Positions 1-15,000 of a stretch of 64,000 nucleotides of DNA are shown here, piece after piece. The notes beneath the pieces are model-generated. The model did no database searches, had not been told where the DNA came from, and saw only the letters and a list, made by a program, of their open reading frames with translations. Source of the DNA: Acanthochlamys bracteata (lineage: Eukaryota > Streptophyta > Magnoliopsida > Pandanales > Velloziaceae); assembly GCA_019914995.1 (NCBI GenBank), contig CM034131.1, positions 5,612,501 to 5,676,500 of the forward strand, written 5' to 3'. The position numbers and the translations under genes were made by a program. The first letter of the stretch is position 1, and the number at the start of each line of letters is the position of its first letter.

Positions 1-3000
1 CGAAGGAAGGTTTATGAGGTACGTTGTTATCTGAATTTATTACGGATTGGTACTTCGTGATAGAAAAACCTAGAATTATTTAAGCTTGCGTTAACTTGTA
101 TATATGTATATTTCGTTGTTCATGGGAACGTAAACATCTGTATATGGAAACACAAATGAAGCTATATCATGTTAGAGCTTAGAAAGGTATTGGTCCCAAC
201 AAATTAGGTTAAGTTCATATTCCGCAAAGCCTTATTATAAGGAAATACACTCTTAATGGTTTAATCTGTCAATGTATGTGTTCATAATATTCATGACTAT
301 TGAAAATATCTTTCTTGTTACAAAACTGCGTAAGAGATTTCTTTGCAGATAGGCAATTGTAGGCTTCAAGTGGTTATACTTATAAACAATCATAGGCTTG
401 AAGTGGTTTGCCTTTTTTCCCTCGTGCAGTTCCGTCATTGCTCATGAGGATCTTTATCCTCTATGCACTTCTCAGAATGTCTTGGTGATTTTGTACTAGC
501 TTTAACTTTTGTTAGTTGAGATAAGTCCTAGTTTTGTTTCCTTTTAAGTAGACTTGTAAACTGAATCCGAAAGCACTTGTATGTTTAGCTTATATAGGTA
601 CTAGATATTAATGTTGTACCCCATTTAGTATAGGAATGATGCTCGAATTAAGTAGTTCCCAGAGATAAGAAAATCCTCAGATTCATATTGAGGTTCACAT
701 TCTGTAGATGTTTACCTGAAGGCTTAACACACCATGTATTATTTTATAATAGTTTGGTTTTTAAAAAATTTTGAAATATGGATGTGTTAAGTGTTTGATT
801 TTCTTGATATTTCTGAGTCGTTGAATTTTTTCTGCTTCACAAATCTTTGGAGATTGAAGAATAATTTCTGAATCTCACACTCGTAAGTTGTAACTATTCC
901 CTGCACTTGTATGTTGAAATTATTTCCTTGTTATTTTCCACAATGAAGTCAAAGTGGGAGGTTGTGCTCCCTCCTATAGAGGGCTTTGAAGATTAAGAAA
1001 AAGTTAAATTAACTTTGCTTTTGGATTTTTTTGCGTACTTTTTACCTTGTCTATTTTTTTATCGTTTGCACCAATCTTTTGCAGTTTTCTGTTTACTCTG
1101 TAAGATGGTCTCTTTTTGTTTATGTTTAAGCGGCTTGAGATGTTTGGAATTCCTGTTCCAAATTATGCCCTTGTGAATAGAGACTTTCCTTATCAAGAGC
1201 TAGAGTACTTTATTGAGCAAGAGGACTTTGTTGAAGTTCGTGGGAAGCGCTTTTTGAAGCCTTTTGTGGAGAAACCTATTGATGGTGAGCTATTATCAAC
1301 TCCCGTGTCCTTGCTGGCAATGTATACTCTCTTGGATTCAGTATTCTGTTTTAAGAAGCATTGTAATCAGAAAGTTATATGCTTCTGAAGTGCCTGCAAT
1401 TCTAACTATGCTATCTTGGCAGTAGGTTCCTGGGATGAGCTAACTTTTATCACCAACTAGTTCATAATATAAAACATAATGATAAGTATATGAACTGCAG
1501 CTGTCGATTGCTCAATGTATATAATACAATTAGAAGAAAGAGGATTTATATTTGTTGGCTTACGCTATAAAAAATGCGTCTATTGTAGCTTTTTATGGTA
1601 ATACTATTGGTTCGTGTTGCTTGTGGAAGTCTAAGCCATGATAATATGATATGGTGATTTTGTCCTGAAAGCTCTGTTGCGCTCTTTCTTTCAATTTCCT
1701 TTTTATCCCAATTGGAGCGCTTTTTAATTTATAGTGTTTGCAGGTATTACTTTCATGAAGTTATTCTTTGTTGCTGGCAAAAGTTTCACTTACTTTGTAT
1801 TTGTTAGCTAATGATGCCTATTTTGGTCGTAGATAGCAATTGAACCATTGTTTGATTGCGTGAACACTGTAGGAAAGGCAAAAAAATGTAGCAAAATCAT
1901 GTATCTAAATTTTCAATCATACTTTTCAACTACTTAATTATAAAATGTTTGCATAATGAAATGTGTAAATTTTCCCTCAAATATAAAAACTGTCCAGTAT
2001 TTGCTCCACTAAATCCAAGAGTCTTTTAGTCCTTTTGAGGTGATAGTCAAGTATAAGATGCAATACTCTGTTTGAGACTCGAGCTAAGAAGTTTCTCCCC
2101 AGTGTGCAAAAAGGAAGTATTATATTTGGGTTAGGTTAGTTTTTCCTAGCAGGGACATGCTTCAGTTTCCTATGGCTTTATTTGTTTGCTGGTTGATCCA
2201 CGTCTTTATATTAACTTTAGGTCTTGACATAGGCAACTTGATGCCAATACAATTGACAATAAGCATTGGTCGCAATTCTCCAGTTTAGTTGATACTGGTT
2301 TCGCATTGTGTTCATTCTTGCTTTAGTGTTCTCTGATCTTTCATTCAGAAACCATCATTTGTTTAAGTTGTCATAACCATTTTTTTTTCTTTGAAGTTTC
2401 TATACTGTTTATTGGACTGGCTTTTCTACATGCTTTTAGGTTTTATTCTAATTCTTTAACTTACTTTCTTAAGGGGATGATCACAGTATAATGATATACT
2501 ATCCTAGTTCTGCTGGTGGCGGAATGAAGGAATTGTTCCGGAAGGTAATCATCTTCCATGAAGCTAAATCTTTGAGGGAGTATGATGATTGTTTTGTTTA
2601 GCTATCTCAGAATGATAGCACTATGATTGCCTATTTTACAGCTTACTGCTTATTCAACCTAATTTCTTATATGAGTCAGCGATTAGAATTTGTGCTTTCC
2701 TCTTAGGCTTACAATCATATGATTGCTTTTCAATGATGAAATAAGCTAACTGGCAAAAGGGAAGTTTATGGTGCAAAAGCATATTCAACAAGATTGATGT
2801 TTCAAGAGTTTATTTCTGTGCTTTGATTTTCTATTTTTTCAACATTAATTTTGTTGCTTCATGTGGCAAAGCTAAGAAAATGTAAATCTCCTGAAGATGA
2901 ACACTTTTCAAGGACTTGACTAGATGACCAAAATGAACAAGGACAATGGATTGCAATTTGACTGTGATATAGTTATCATATAAGGAAAATGTATAACTCC

Positions 3001-6000
3001 TGAAGACTTCATGTTTAGTTGAGAGTTTATTTCTATGCTTTGCTTTTTCCTATTTTTCCAACGTTTAAGTTCTTTTGCTTCATGTGGAAAAGCTAGAAAA
3101 TATGTAACTCCTGAAGATGAACACTTCTATAGGACTTGACTATGTGACCAAAGTGAACAAGGACAATGAGATTGCCCATTTGACTGTGATATAGTATTAT
3201 ATAAAGGGCAATTCTGTGTCGCATGCAGTATCCCCTCGTGCGCATCCCTCTTCTTTTGTTTGTGGCACATACTATTTTCAAGTTTTTTATGCATTTTAGG
3301 GATCATCATCTAAACCATTGAATCTATACATTAGAGATTGTAAGGGACTTGACAATATCTTAAAGGAGACAAGGAGGTAGCAGTTTATGATGACCAAAGG
3401 TTTGGATGTTTTAGTGTTACATGGCCTCAGAGATGTTCATAGAATAGTTTGTACTGAAAATAGAGCAGGATTGAAGTATTTTCTGGAAAAGTGATGATAT
3501 TTATTTGTTTTCCTCCAATGGAGTAGATAATTTTCTTTGTATGTATTAGGTAAAGTCTGGGCATTCATGGAGTGATATTTTTGAGCTGTGCCATCTATGA
3601 AATTAATGAGACTATATCTGTTTAAGTTGTGTATTGTGGATTGCATGAGTGTTGAAACTTGTTTGCTTTAAGCATTTTGAGATTTCTATGTACAGGTAGG
3701 TAACAGATCAAGTGAGTTCCATCCAGAGGTTAGGAGAGTTAGGCGTGAAGGTTCTTACATCTATGAAGAATTCATGCCCACTGGTGGAACAGATGTTAAG
3801 GTATTTGTTTTCTGCTTGACTATTCATCTATTTCTTGATCTGCATATTGATATGGCAAAGTTTTAGACAACTTAGAAGGTTTGTTTTGCATGACTCTTAA
3901 TGCAGCAAGTCTGCCACATTGAATGTGTTAAATAATTTTAACTGCATATGCGATGATATCTGATGTTTTACAGCTTTGAACTGTGATAATTAGCCTTCTA
4001 TAGGTAGCTTTAATTGTTTGTTAACTTCTGGTTGGTATTCTAAAACTAAACCTCTTCTGAAACTAAAGCTCTAATCTCTATAGTTGAACTTCTCGTTTTG
4101 TGAAGTATGATTTTATTTATTTATTTATTTATTTTTGTTACTATTATTATTATCATTACTTATTATTATTATTTTTGTTTGCTCATGTGAAAGGGTTTTT
4201 ATCTGTGAAGATTAACTTATGTACTTTGATTATGCTTCTTTAATTTGAGTTGAAAGGCAAAGAAAGTTGATCTAGTAGTTCTGTGCAAGAGTTACTTGGT
4301 TGAAGAATATGTCTTCTCATAATTTGTAGGATAAAAGGTTCAATACTGAGAAGTGTTTGTCTATGCATGTGCTCTTATCTAAGGCTCTCATTGTGTATAT
4401 GTAAGTGTCAACCAAAATGGAAGTTCATAATAAATGCTTTTATAGATATTTATTTGCACAACATTATTTTCTTATTATGTTATAGATGGGTGGATGGGTT
4501 GTTTCATGCCTCTTTACCATTGTATGTGAAATAATTTTATGTGGCTCCCTATATATTTATGACAGTCGTTGCGGCAGTTTTTATGATTCGTGTTGACACA
4601 TCATGCATGAGCAGCATATGGTTTATTTGTAGGTGTATACAGTTGGTACTGAGTATGCTCATGCTGAAGCAAGAAAGTCTCCAGTTGTTGATGGTGTTGT
4701 CATGAGAAGCCCTGATGGAAAAGAGGTAACTGTCTGGCCTGGTTCATTATCCTTTGGTTCTGTTTATCAACAAATCCCATTTTGATAAACTAGTAAATAT
4801 TTTACATATAACACTACTATTGAATTGCTTAGAACAAAAATGCATTTCAAATGTGTAGCTTTTGTGTGCATTTCTTTTGACAGTTTCATTGACTAAACAT
4901 ACTTTTGTAGTATTGCCAAATACACCGTAATCTGGTAGCTGTCTTGGTTTGTTATTTGGACTATATAATACTATGATGTCATAAGGATTATTTAAGTCCT
5001 TATGTGAAGAGTTGTACAGATTTACACTTCGATTTATATTATAGAGTTTTTCTGTCACCCTCTACTTTCTGTGTTTTTTAGAGATATTACTTAGCAAAGA
5101 ATCATCCACAATTGTTTTACAGAGTTGTCCCCTTTAGATAGTTCCTATTTATAGTATGTATTTTTGTTAGATACTTTATATAATATAGTTAAAATTTGGA
5201 TCTTGAGATTTGACAAGACGATGTCAAGTCTCATTGACACATTGTAACTTCTTGATTTTACTTATTCATTTCATTTAGCATGTGGTAGGTCTAACTTATT
5301 TTATTTGTGCTCTTCTGCTGCAGATCAGGTACCCGGTATTGTTAACTCCTACTGAGAAACAAATGGCTCGGGATGTTTGTATAGCTTTCAGGCAAGCAGT
5401 AAGTATTTTCTTTCCCAAAAGTTTTTCTTGTTTAGGCGCATGTGACATTTGATTCACAATGCCATGTCTACCAATCCTTATACAGCTAGCAGTTTAGCTA
5501 TAGAAAACTAAGGTTTTCGCAACGGTTTCACTAAGCCCTTACAAAAACCTATTTGGTTTCACGACATTTTATGGGTCTGCACTTCAAATCAGATTTTCAA
5601 GAAAACATCATTGCATAAGTCTTGTTATCCAAGTGCTATTAAGTCACCTAATGATAGGGTAAATATTCAGATAAATTGCCAACAAGAAAACACTGCACTA
5701 TTAAGCTTTGGTTCATTCTTAATCGATATCTCTATGTTGGTATATGCTCTTGGTTTTGGGACTATATCTATCGTTTTAAAATTTGTGGTAGTTTTATCTT
5801 GCAGACATAATTCCTTGCCGTATGCAAGCTACTTTTATTTCTTCCATTGATCTTGTTCATCTTCCTCGCACACAGAGGGATCATTTTTGTTTCCTCAAGA
5901 AAATGTGATTTAAGATGCTAGTCTGTTTTTGCTGATTAAAACTGAAAACATATGTAGTTTTCTCTCATCAAAATCCTCTATAGTTGTTATTTAAAAATCT

Positions 6001-9000
6001 CAAATGTTGTATATGATAATTCTTCCAGTGCAACTTGTTTTATGCATTTATTTAAATTGGTATACATGATGCTTTGGATAGTTTTGCTTACTTTATCTTG
6101 GGTAATTTTGCTCATGTACTTTGTAATGCATGCAAACATTTCTTATAATGTCTGAGCAGCCCGCTTAGACATTAATGCTGTCTAGCTTGTGGTATCATTA
6201 TATGCGTTGAGTCGTTTTCTAACGTATATGTACTTTTAACTAACTCCGTGTCCTATATACTCTGATTTCTTTGTTTTTCAATCTGGTAAAAGCTTCTTGT
6301 TGAAATTAATCATGTCTTGTTTGTTAGGTCTGTGGGTTTGATCTCCTAAGGTGTGAGGGAAGATCTTATGTCTGTGATGTTAATGGATGGAGCTTCGTTA
6401 AGAATTCACATAAGTAAGCACCTATGTTTGGTTTGATTAAAGAATAACAATGAGAATGTCATTCTTTGTAACTTATTTTCAGTCACTGAAACCAGTATTA
6501 TGATCTTGCTGAAATTGGATATGCACGTTATCTAGTTCTTCAATGTGCAGGTACTATGATGATGCAGCTTGTGTTATGAGAAAAATGTTTCTTGATGCAA
6601 AGGCTCCACATCTTTCATCCACGATTCCTCCAAATCTTCCTTGGAAAGTAAGTGAACCGGTCCAAGCAGCTGAAGGGCTAACTCGCCAGGGCAGTGGTAT
6701 TACTGGATCCTTTGGTCTTTCGGAAGAACTACGTTGTGTGATTGCTGTTATCCGTCAGTAAGTGAAATGCCTATCTTGTCTATTTTAAGAGGTTCTGCTG
6801 CTACGTAGATATTATTTTCATATGTTATCATGACCTTTCAAGTGGGGATCGGACGCCAAAGCAAAAGGTGAAGCTCAAAGTTACAGAAGAGAAGTTGTTA
6901 AACTTGATGCTGAAGTACAATGGTGGAAGACCGAGGGCTGAGGTACACATTGGGCTCTCTGTTGTCTTGTTTGTTGTCCATACTTTTGACTCATGATTAA
7001 TCATCTAAAATCTTCTTGCTCCTGCAGACAAAGCTCAAAAGTGCTGTTCAATTGCAAGACCTATTAGATGCAACAAGAATGCTGGTTCCACGTTCTAGGT
7101 ATGGATCATAAATGTCTTGATAGTTGGGCCACTTTCATGATGATTTGGTCCTGTAAATTTGTGGGTAGAAAAACTGCATACGGTACATGCACATACATTT
7201 AAGCTTTAGACACTATCCTGCTTTCTGGTCGGTGAGAGTAGTTTCACTTGATGAGCTACAATGCATCATTAGTAGCTAATATCCTGATGATGTTTATGTC
7301 TGCTAAACATTATGCTTGCTAGGTTAGAAGTAAGCATGTTCTTTTCCTATTGAGCTCTTAAGTTCTTTTTTTTTTATCCTATGTCATTTACTTTGTTACA
7401 ATATTTTAACTTAAATTCCTATATGTACTCGATCTTAATTTTGGCAAGAAATGACATATAGGTCAATTCCCTTACTAACACTAGAAGCAAAAGTAGAGGC
7501 GATAGGCACGGGAGAGTTTGTTGCATGAGTGCCAATCTTGAGGGGTGGCCTTAAGTAGCAGAAGTTTGATCAGATTAAACATATAACAGAATTATGTTTT
7601 ATGGGTTTTACATCATAGTTTCTCTTGGGAAATTTGATCATCAACTCCATATTTTAACAATAAAATAGATCATTGTCTTTTTTCTGTTCTGAGGATACCA
7701 AGTTGTGAATAGGAGACAGGAAATGGAGCTGTTTTTCACCCTTCATATTGGGAAGAAAAACTTTCTCTTCTATTTTTTAAAAAAAAATTGTCCTGGTATG
7801 AAGTCTTTGTATCCTAGTAAAGTCCCAATTGCCTTTTATTTGAAGATTCTGAATCGTAAATAGAAGAGTGAGGAAGCAGAGCTGCTTTCTCCCTTTTCAA
7901 TTGGTGATAGTTAACATTAGGAGCAAACTGTCTCTTTTATTTATTTATTTATTTTTGTAATCATTTATTTTCTTAATCCTATTAATTCCCAAAATTTACC
8001 TTTTGAGTCTCACACTAGTTCTTTGCTTATCTAAGAAGTTGCTTATGGTTATCTAAGAAGTTGCTTCGCTAAAGTTACTGTTCTTGTCAACTTGTTTGGA
8101 TGCTGAGTTGTTACTTAATTATGGATAAGAAGATGTTATTGCTATATAAGTATTGTAACTTAGAACATCTTGCTAATTATAGGACTTCGAAAAACCAAGC
8201 AGGCAATGTGCTTCAACTCTTTTGGGCATAAGTCCTGTAACTATTATGAGTACTGCAACTTGTTTGGAACTAAGTCATATCTGTTGTACTTTTTTGAAAG
8301 TTCAAACAACAAGATATATAAAAATTTCTGAAGCTATTGTTCTATGATAAGCTGAGATTGCTAATTGCTAATGCATGTATAAGGATCTTGTTCGAACCCC
8401 CAAGCTAAACCTTTTGATGCATGGTTCTTAAATTTTTCTATGCTACTTCGTTAAGAAATCATATTTATTTGATCTTGAATATGCATCATTTAGTTGGATA
8501 TACTCGTAAGGCCTGTCTCTGTTGAGTTCTTATAGCAATAAGACTTAATGTACACATTCTATGTACCAATAGGATGCTACAAGTCTTTTTATTTCATAAT
8601 CTCCACGCCACAAATCATTAACTGCTTGTTGAAATTTCATGTAATATATTACAACTTTCTTAAGATGTATTTTACACAGAAATTTCCCTAAATACTTTTA
8701 AATATATTTTCAGGTCTGGGCGTGAAAGTGATAGTGATGCTGAAGAGGTTGAACATGCTGAGAAACTTCTTCAAGTCAAAGCTGTACTAGAGGAGGTACT
8801 TAGCTTGGATTTTGTTCTGTTTACTTGATTTGTGGAGCAACTTGTAGCTGGCATGCATTTTAGGCAATTCTTACATGTGCTGTAAAGCAGCAAACGTTGT
8901 TTTTTTTTTTTTTTTTTTCAAAGGAACAAGAATGAAGTCAATTGTCGATATAGGTATATGGAAGTGAGTAGAAACATATTTTTAAGTTATTTCTGTCATA

Positions 9001-12000
9001 TATATATATATATAGAATGCTAACACCTGTAACCACTCATTCCATTATACTGGTGAAAGCAAATTGCATAGGGTTCAGTAGCAATATTTTGTGCACACAC
9101 ATGTCAACCGCTATATTTTAACAAATATATCAGCCAAAAATAGATAATAAAAGGTGCGTTGACCATCATTTATATTTTGTAACCAGACTGCCCAAATGGT
9201 TGCTTCTGGTTATTTATACTTCTCTTTAAGGTTCTTTCAATCAAGTCCATCTTCATTTGTTTTTACTATTTGCTATTACATTTTAAAATGAATAGTTGCT
9301 TTTGTTTTCTGTTTATAAATTTTTAAGAAAAAGTGTATCTTAACATTTTTCTAATCCAATGATTTGCTATCTGTATAGGGTGGGCACTTTTCCGGGATTT
9401 ATAGAAAAGTGCAATTAAAGCCACTGAAGTGGATTAAGGTCCCAAAAGGTAATGACGATGGGGAAGAAGAACGTCAAGTTGAAGCTCTTATGGTTCTTAA
9501 ATATGGAGGTGTTCTTACTCATGCTGGGAGAAAACAGGTCAGTTTTTTGGTTCCCCTTAGTTTAGATTTGGTTGATTCCAGAAATAAGCTAGCTGCTAAG
9601 ACTCTATCCTTCAGGAGTACACTATGCCTCTTTATGATGACAAGATCATATCAGCCATGTATTGAAGGGATTGGTTGATTAAATTATGCAATTTCTTCGT
9701 TGTATTTCTCAGGCGGAAGAGCTTGGGAGGTATTTCCGCAACAATATGTATCCAGGTAACTTGGTTTTCACCTTAATTCTACTCGTCTTGTTCTTCACGC
9801 AGTTTCCGTGATTAACTGCCACTTCTAAGATGTATACTATAATTTTTTATTTTGGTGTGTGCATAACGGGAAGTTGATGCAAGGTATGACAAGCCGTATA
9901 CATTATTTATTGGACTGTGCTGTTAATGACTGCCACCATTCGCTTCCAAGCTCACTAATAGATGAGAAACTCCAGATTTAGGGTGGAACAATGAGAAGAT
10001 TTGATCTAGAATAAAATGACCAGAAGAGGCTGTTGATCAAGATTTTGGACAAGATAAATGATTGCCGTCAGTAGCATCTCTGCAGTAAGAGTTGTATATT
10101 TAAGTACACTAATAGCATTTAAGTAACTAGTGCATCAACAGCGTTTTACAACTTTAACAGTCTCAAAAAATTTCCTCTAACTTGAGTTTATGTGTTTGCG
10201 TCATCATCATCATTGGATCCATGCCAACAATTCAACTTATAGCAATAATGTCCAGCTATGAGAAAAGGCTTGTGTCAAGAGGTACTTCTAGGCTTTTGCA
10301 TATCTCTCTGATTGCATTTTAAGTTGTTGTAATTCCTGGAGTTACTTCCAGGCTTCCTAACAATGTTAAGCAGTCACACATAGAGAAAGCTAAGTTTGTA
10401 AGAGAAGGCTCCTACCTTCAGATCCGTAATCGATGATGACCTAACTAACAAATGTGTTTAGCTGGACTTGTCGCTTTTCTATCTTCTCTATCAGGAGTAC
10501 CTGTAAAACTTTCATGACCACTATGCCTTTCAACAGTAAATACCATACTTTGCAAACTAAAATAGTGGAACGTTTGAATTAAGATGTATCTGGACATCCC
10601 AGTTTTGAAGAAACCCGATTGTGACTCAGCTGCATTAATTTTTTTATAGACCTAAGTTTCTTTGGTATGGCTTTATCTTAATGAGTCCATGGAATTATGT
10701 ATAATCTCCGCTAAATCATTTCTTTTTTCCATATGCATATTTTATATGCTGCATATATCCTCTTCGCTTGATTATACCAATTTCCTTCCTCTCACGCTAC
10801 AGATTTATAAATCTTACCGAGAGAGTTTTTGTAATTGTTGGTGGTTAATATAAAGGGCAGGTCGCTAATGTTGCCAGCGAGATTGTCTTCTATTTGACTG
10901 TTGCCGAGTTGTTAAGATGTGGCATGGCTAAGAAGACAATACAACTTTTGTAGTTCATAGGGTAGATTTTAGATGTGGAGTCCTTTTTGGCTGAAGCATT
11001 AAACATTGAGCTGTATGGCTTCATTATTTAGTGTAATATTGTGATATGTTTGAGTACTTACTGTTTTGTATGTCTTGTGAAATACTTTAGGAGAAGGCAC
11101 AGGATTGCTACGTCTACATAGTACATACAGACATGACCTAAAGATTTACAGTTCAGATGAGGGTCGTGTTCAAGTAAGTAGTTCAGTATTTAAGCTTTTA
11201 TATTTCTTAACAAGAAAAGTGAGATTGCTGCTCTCCTGGTATTTCCTTAACTCTGTTAAAGCATCTTACCTTGCCTCATTTACTATTTATTAATATTTTG
11301 CTTCTTGACTTGAATCATCAGATGTCAGCTGCAGCATTTGCCAAAGGCCTTCTTGATTTGGAGGGGCAGCTTACCCCTATATTGGTTTGCTTGCTGTCCT
11401 CATTATCTTTTGTCATGAGATGCTTGGTAGAACATCATTAACTTTTGTTTCTTCAGGTTTCCCTTGTAAGCAAAGATTCTTCCATGCTGGATGGACTGGA
11501 GAATGCTAGCTGCGAAATGGACGAAGCAAAGGTTCGTTCATTTCGGACTGAATAAATGCTTGTGCTTTTGGACTTGCCGCTGAGAAATAAAAGTTTGTTC
11601 TTTGTGATCCGATACATGTCTTATACTGTATGAAGTAATTTAGTTACAGGTGCTTCAACATATTTTTCAGCATACATCTTACTAGATCCGATACATGTCT
11701 TATACTGTGTGAAGTAATTTAGTTACAGGTGCTTCAACGTATAGGTTAATTTTAGCTTGAATACATGTAATATTCGAGAATGTTGAGTATGTCATGCTAT
11801 CTGTGATGAAGTTTGACATAAAATGTTTCTCTTCATTTCAGGTTCCAAAATGTTGCCAAAATTCTTATCTAATCCTCTTTTTTGTGATTTCGAATTTTGA
11901 TCTGCAGCCAAGGTGCTAGTGAACTACCAATAAATTCACCTATTGTTTTTAGTTAGGAACTTCTTGGTTTGAGTAATTTGAGAATTTGGTCCACTGAATT

Positions 12001-15000
12001 TTGATGTGATGCAATATGCTAGTGAACATCAATAAGTTCACCTAGGGCATGTTTCAATACCACCAAACTCTACTTCCTCCAGATTTTGAGCTCAGCCACT
12101 TCGCGTGTTTCAGTTATGACTTCAAACTCCACTTCCATTTACACACCAAACTCCACTTCTATAACAATTTCATTCCAAATTCCACTTCACATGTTTTAAT
12201 TACCAATCCTAACTCAACTTCCACTAAACTCCACTTCTCATTGAACTTCACTTTTACGAACTCATTTATGTGAAACTCACTTTTTATTTAATCGAAACAC
12301 GCCCTTAATGTTCTTGGTTTGGAACTTCTTCATTTGAGTAATTTGAGATTTTGATTTATGAAAGCAAGAATCACTGATAGAATACGTCTTCCAATAGGAA
12401 CCTTAATGCAACTTATGAGAGCGTACGTAGAATAGATGAGCAAGAGAACTATCTTTCTGCAAAATTCTTTTTAAGTATGGCACATCCCACTAGAAAAGGG
12501 TGCTGCTTTTAAAGGGATACTAGAACCATACCTTTCATAAGGATAGGTAGAAGTTGAGGATCTGAGTATTACCTATGACTATTTATCACACTATTATTTC
12601 TTGTTCACGGTTAGTAGAAGTTCAGCAATTAATACATATTTATTAACACATATAAAACTTGAGTGATGTGCATATGTTTAGTTATATGAATCCTTTTTTT
12701 TTTTTTTTTGCAGTACTCGTTCTTTATAAGTGAAAGTATTACATTGATTAGTGTGGTTATTGATATAATGGATTTAGCAAATCCTATCAAATGAGCATAG
12801 TCTAGAAATCTTCAGAATCAAGCTGGAATAAGTCAATTATGTTGGATTACAGAGCATCTTTTATCTTCTCAGGAAACTGATTTTTGTCTGTTAGTGGAAC
12901 AGTCTCAAACCGAGGATTTTCTTTCTTCTTGACATTTGGTGTCTTCTGTGTTTTTTGAGGTTCAGTGATTTGGTTCGACGGACCTGTGGGAGTATTTACT
13001 CTAGCCAAGAAACATTTACAAAAGGGAAATAATAGACAACAAGAAAGAAAAACAAGAAGGTCATTGCAAGTCTTGTGCCATTCACTTAGTGTTGGATATA
13101 AGGCAGAAAAGACTAGGATGCTTATAACTAAGGCAAATACATTGGTTATTCAGCCCTTTTATGTGTGTGTGTGTGTGTACGTTCTGGAACAGTGCTCCCT
13201 GTGAGAAACACGTTTCTGTTACCTCTTTCTGCAAAGCCAGTTCGTTTTAAGTTACCTCTTAGATTTTGTTGGAACAGTGGATCTGTTCTCGTATAACAAG
13301 ATTGTATATCTGAAATCAACTTGTATTTCCTTTAGAAGATCTTTTAAATTCACTTGATGTTTCCAAAACTATGCATATACTAGGTAAATTTTGCAGGCTA
13401 GATTGCACGAAGTCATAAACAGTCAGCAGAAGGCAGCTCATACAAATGGGTTCTCTGAATCTCCTTGGATGGTTGATGGTGCCGGTCTGCCTTCTAGTGC
13501 TGCTGAACTTTTGCCAAAAATGGTATGATATCCTATATATGGGTTTCTTCTCTAAGTTATGTGATTCTTTGCATTGATTAACTTTGTACCTTTGGACTTG
13601 CATAAGTATATAGAATGTCTAGGGTGGTGCATCCTATATACTTCATATTTTGTTGTTTTTTATTAATGAGTTGCTTTCGTATCATATATGATTAAGATCT
13701 GGAAATCTTGAAGGCTTTTCAATATATGACAGTGACACATTGAATGAAGGCAGAGAGACAAAACTATTGGGTAGGCTTTTTAGATATATTCTTATGATTA
13801 GTAGATATTAGAAATCCAGCTTGGAGGGATTTTTCTGATTAGAAAAGCGATTTGCGATTGAGTGAAATAGTTATTTTGAAAGTTTGATCTTATTTGAAAT
13901 GTTTCGAGTGTTTGAAATTCCTTTAGATGAACTGAGTGCAATCAGAAATAGTAGCTTTTTTGAAATGCTTAGTTAAGTAGGTAAGGTGGTTTTGTGAAAT
14001 GTCATGTAAAATATGTGCAATAAACTTATATTAATGTTAAGCCATTAGCTATGTTACTAGAATTTTGATAAAGGATGGTTATGCTGGTGATCAGAGATAT
14101 GTTCTGCTTCAGCTTGCTAGACATCAGGAGTGACTGGAAACTAGTTGTTGGAGATGATACCTTTTTGTATACCTAAATTTAAGAGGTGGAAAGGCAATAG
14201 TTGAGGGATGATATATTGTGAAATTTGTGAAACTTGCTGATGATACATAGTCGGTTATGGCACCAACTAATTTGTTTCTTAACCAACTACTAGGATAAGC
14301 TTCTATGAGTCCTAGGTGTATCCTTATCCCATCTTTTTGTCAATTTGTGTCATGTTCAGATATGCTGTCCAGGCAACACGGGTATCTATATTTTACTGAT
14401 TTATGTGAACTCGAAATATTATTATGAACTAAAGGTGCTGATATTGTGGAAGGATAGTTGCATTTCAGAAGTTGGATTGTAAAATGTAGCTCCTTTGAGG
14501 CAGCAGGTTTGTGGACTTGATTGTTTACTAATATGCCTCAGCTCTGGTTCTCCTTACTGCGTATGGATACATTTGAGTAATAGTTGTATGTTGTGTGTTG
14601 GTATTTCCACCTGTTTGCGTTGAGATCAATGTTCTTTGACAGGTGGCATTAACAAAGAAGATAACTGCACAAGTAAGGCTACTTGCGCAAGGTGAGAATG
14701 AAAAACTTGCAATGACAAGCTCCCTTACAGTTTACGATCAAGCTAAAGCTCTTGGAAAGACAACTATTGATGTAGCTCGTATTGCTGCCGGCTTACCTTG
14801 TGGGAGTGAGGGCTTCCTTTTGATGTTTGCCCGTTGGAGAAAACTTGAAAGAGACCTGTACAATGAGAGGAAGGGGTATGTTACCAAATATTTAAATGGG
14901 GTGTTCTATGTGCATGAGTATTAAGTCATTCATAATTTGTTGTGATTTGCGTGAGTAGACTTATTTGACTTTTTGATGTGTCTTATTTGCAGCCGCTATG

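Noticed and set aside
2806-3207. The intronic duplication as an alternative exon pair
   Set aside because: Neither copy has an open frame in the gene's phase, and the copies differ by indels.
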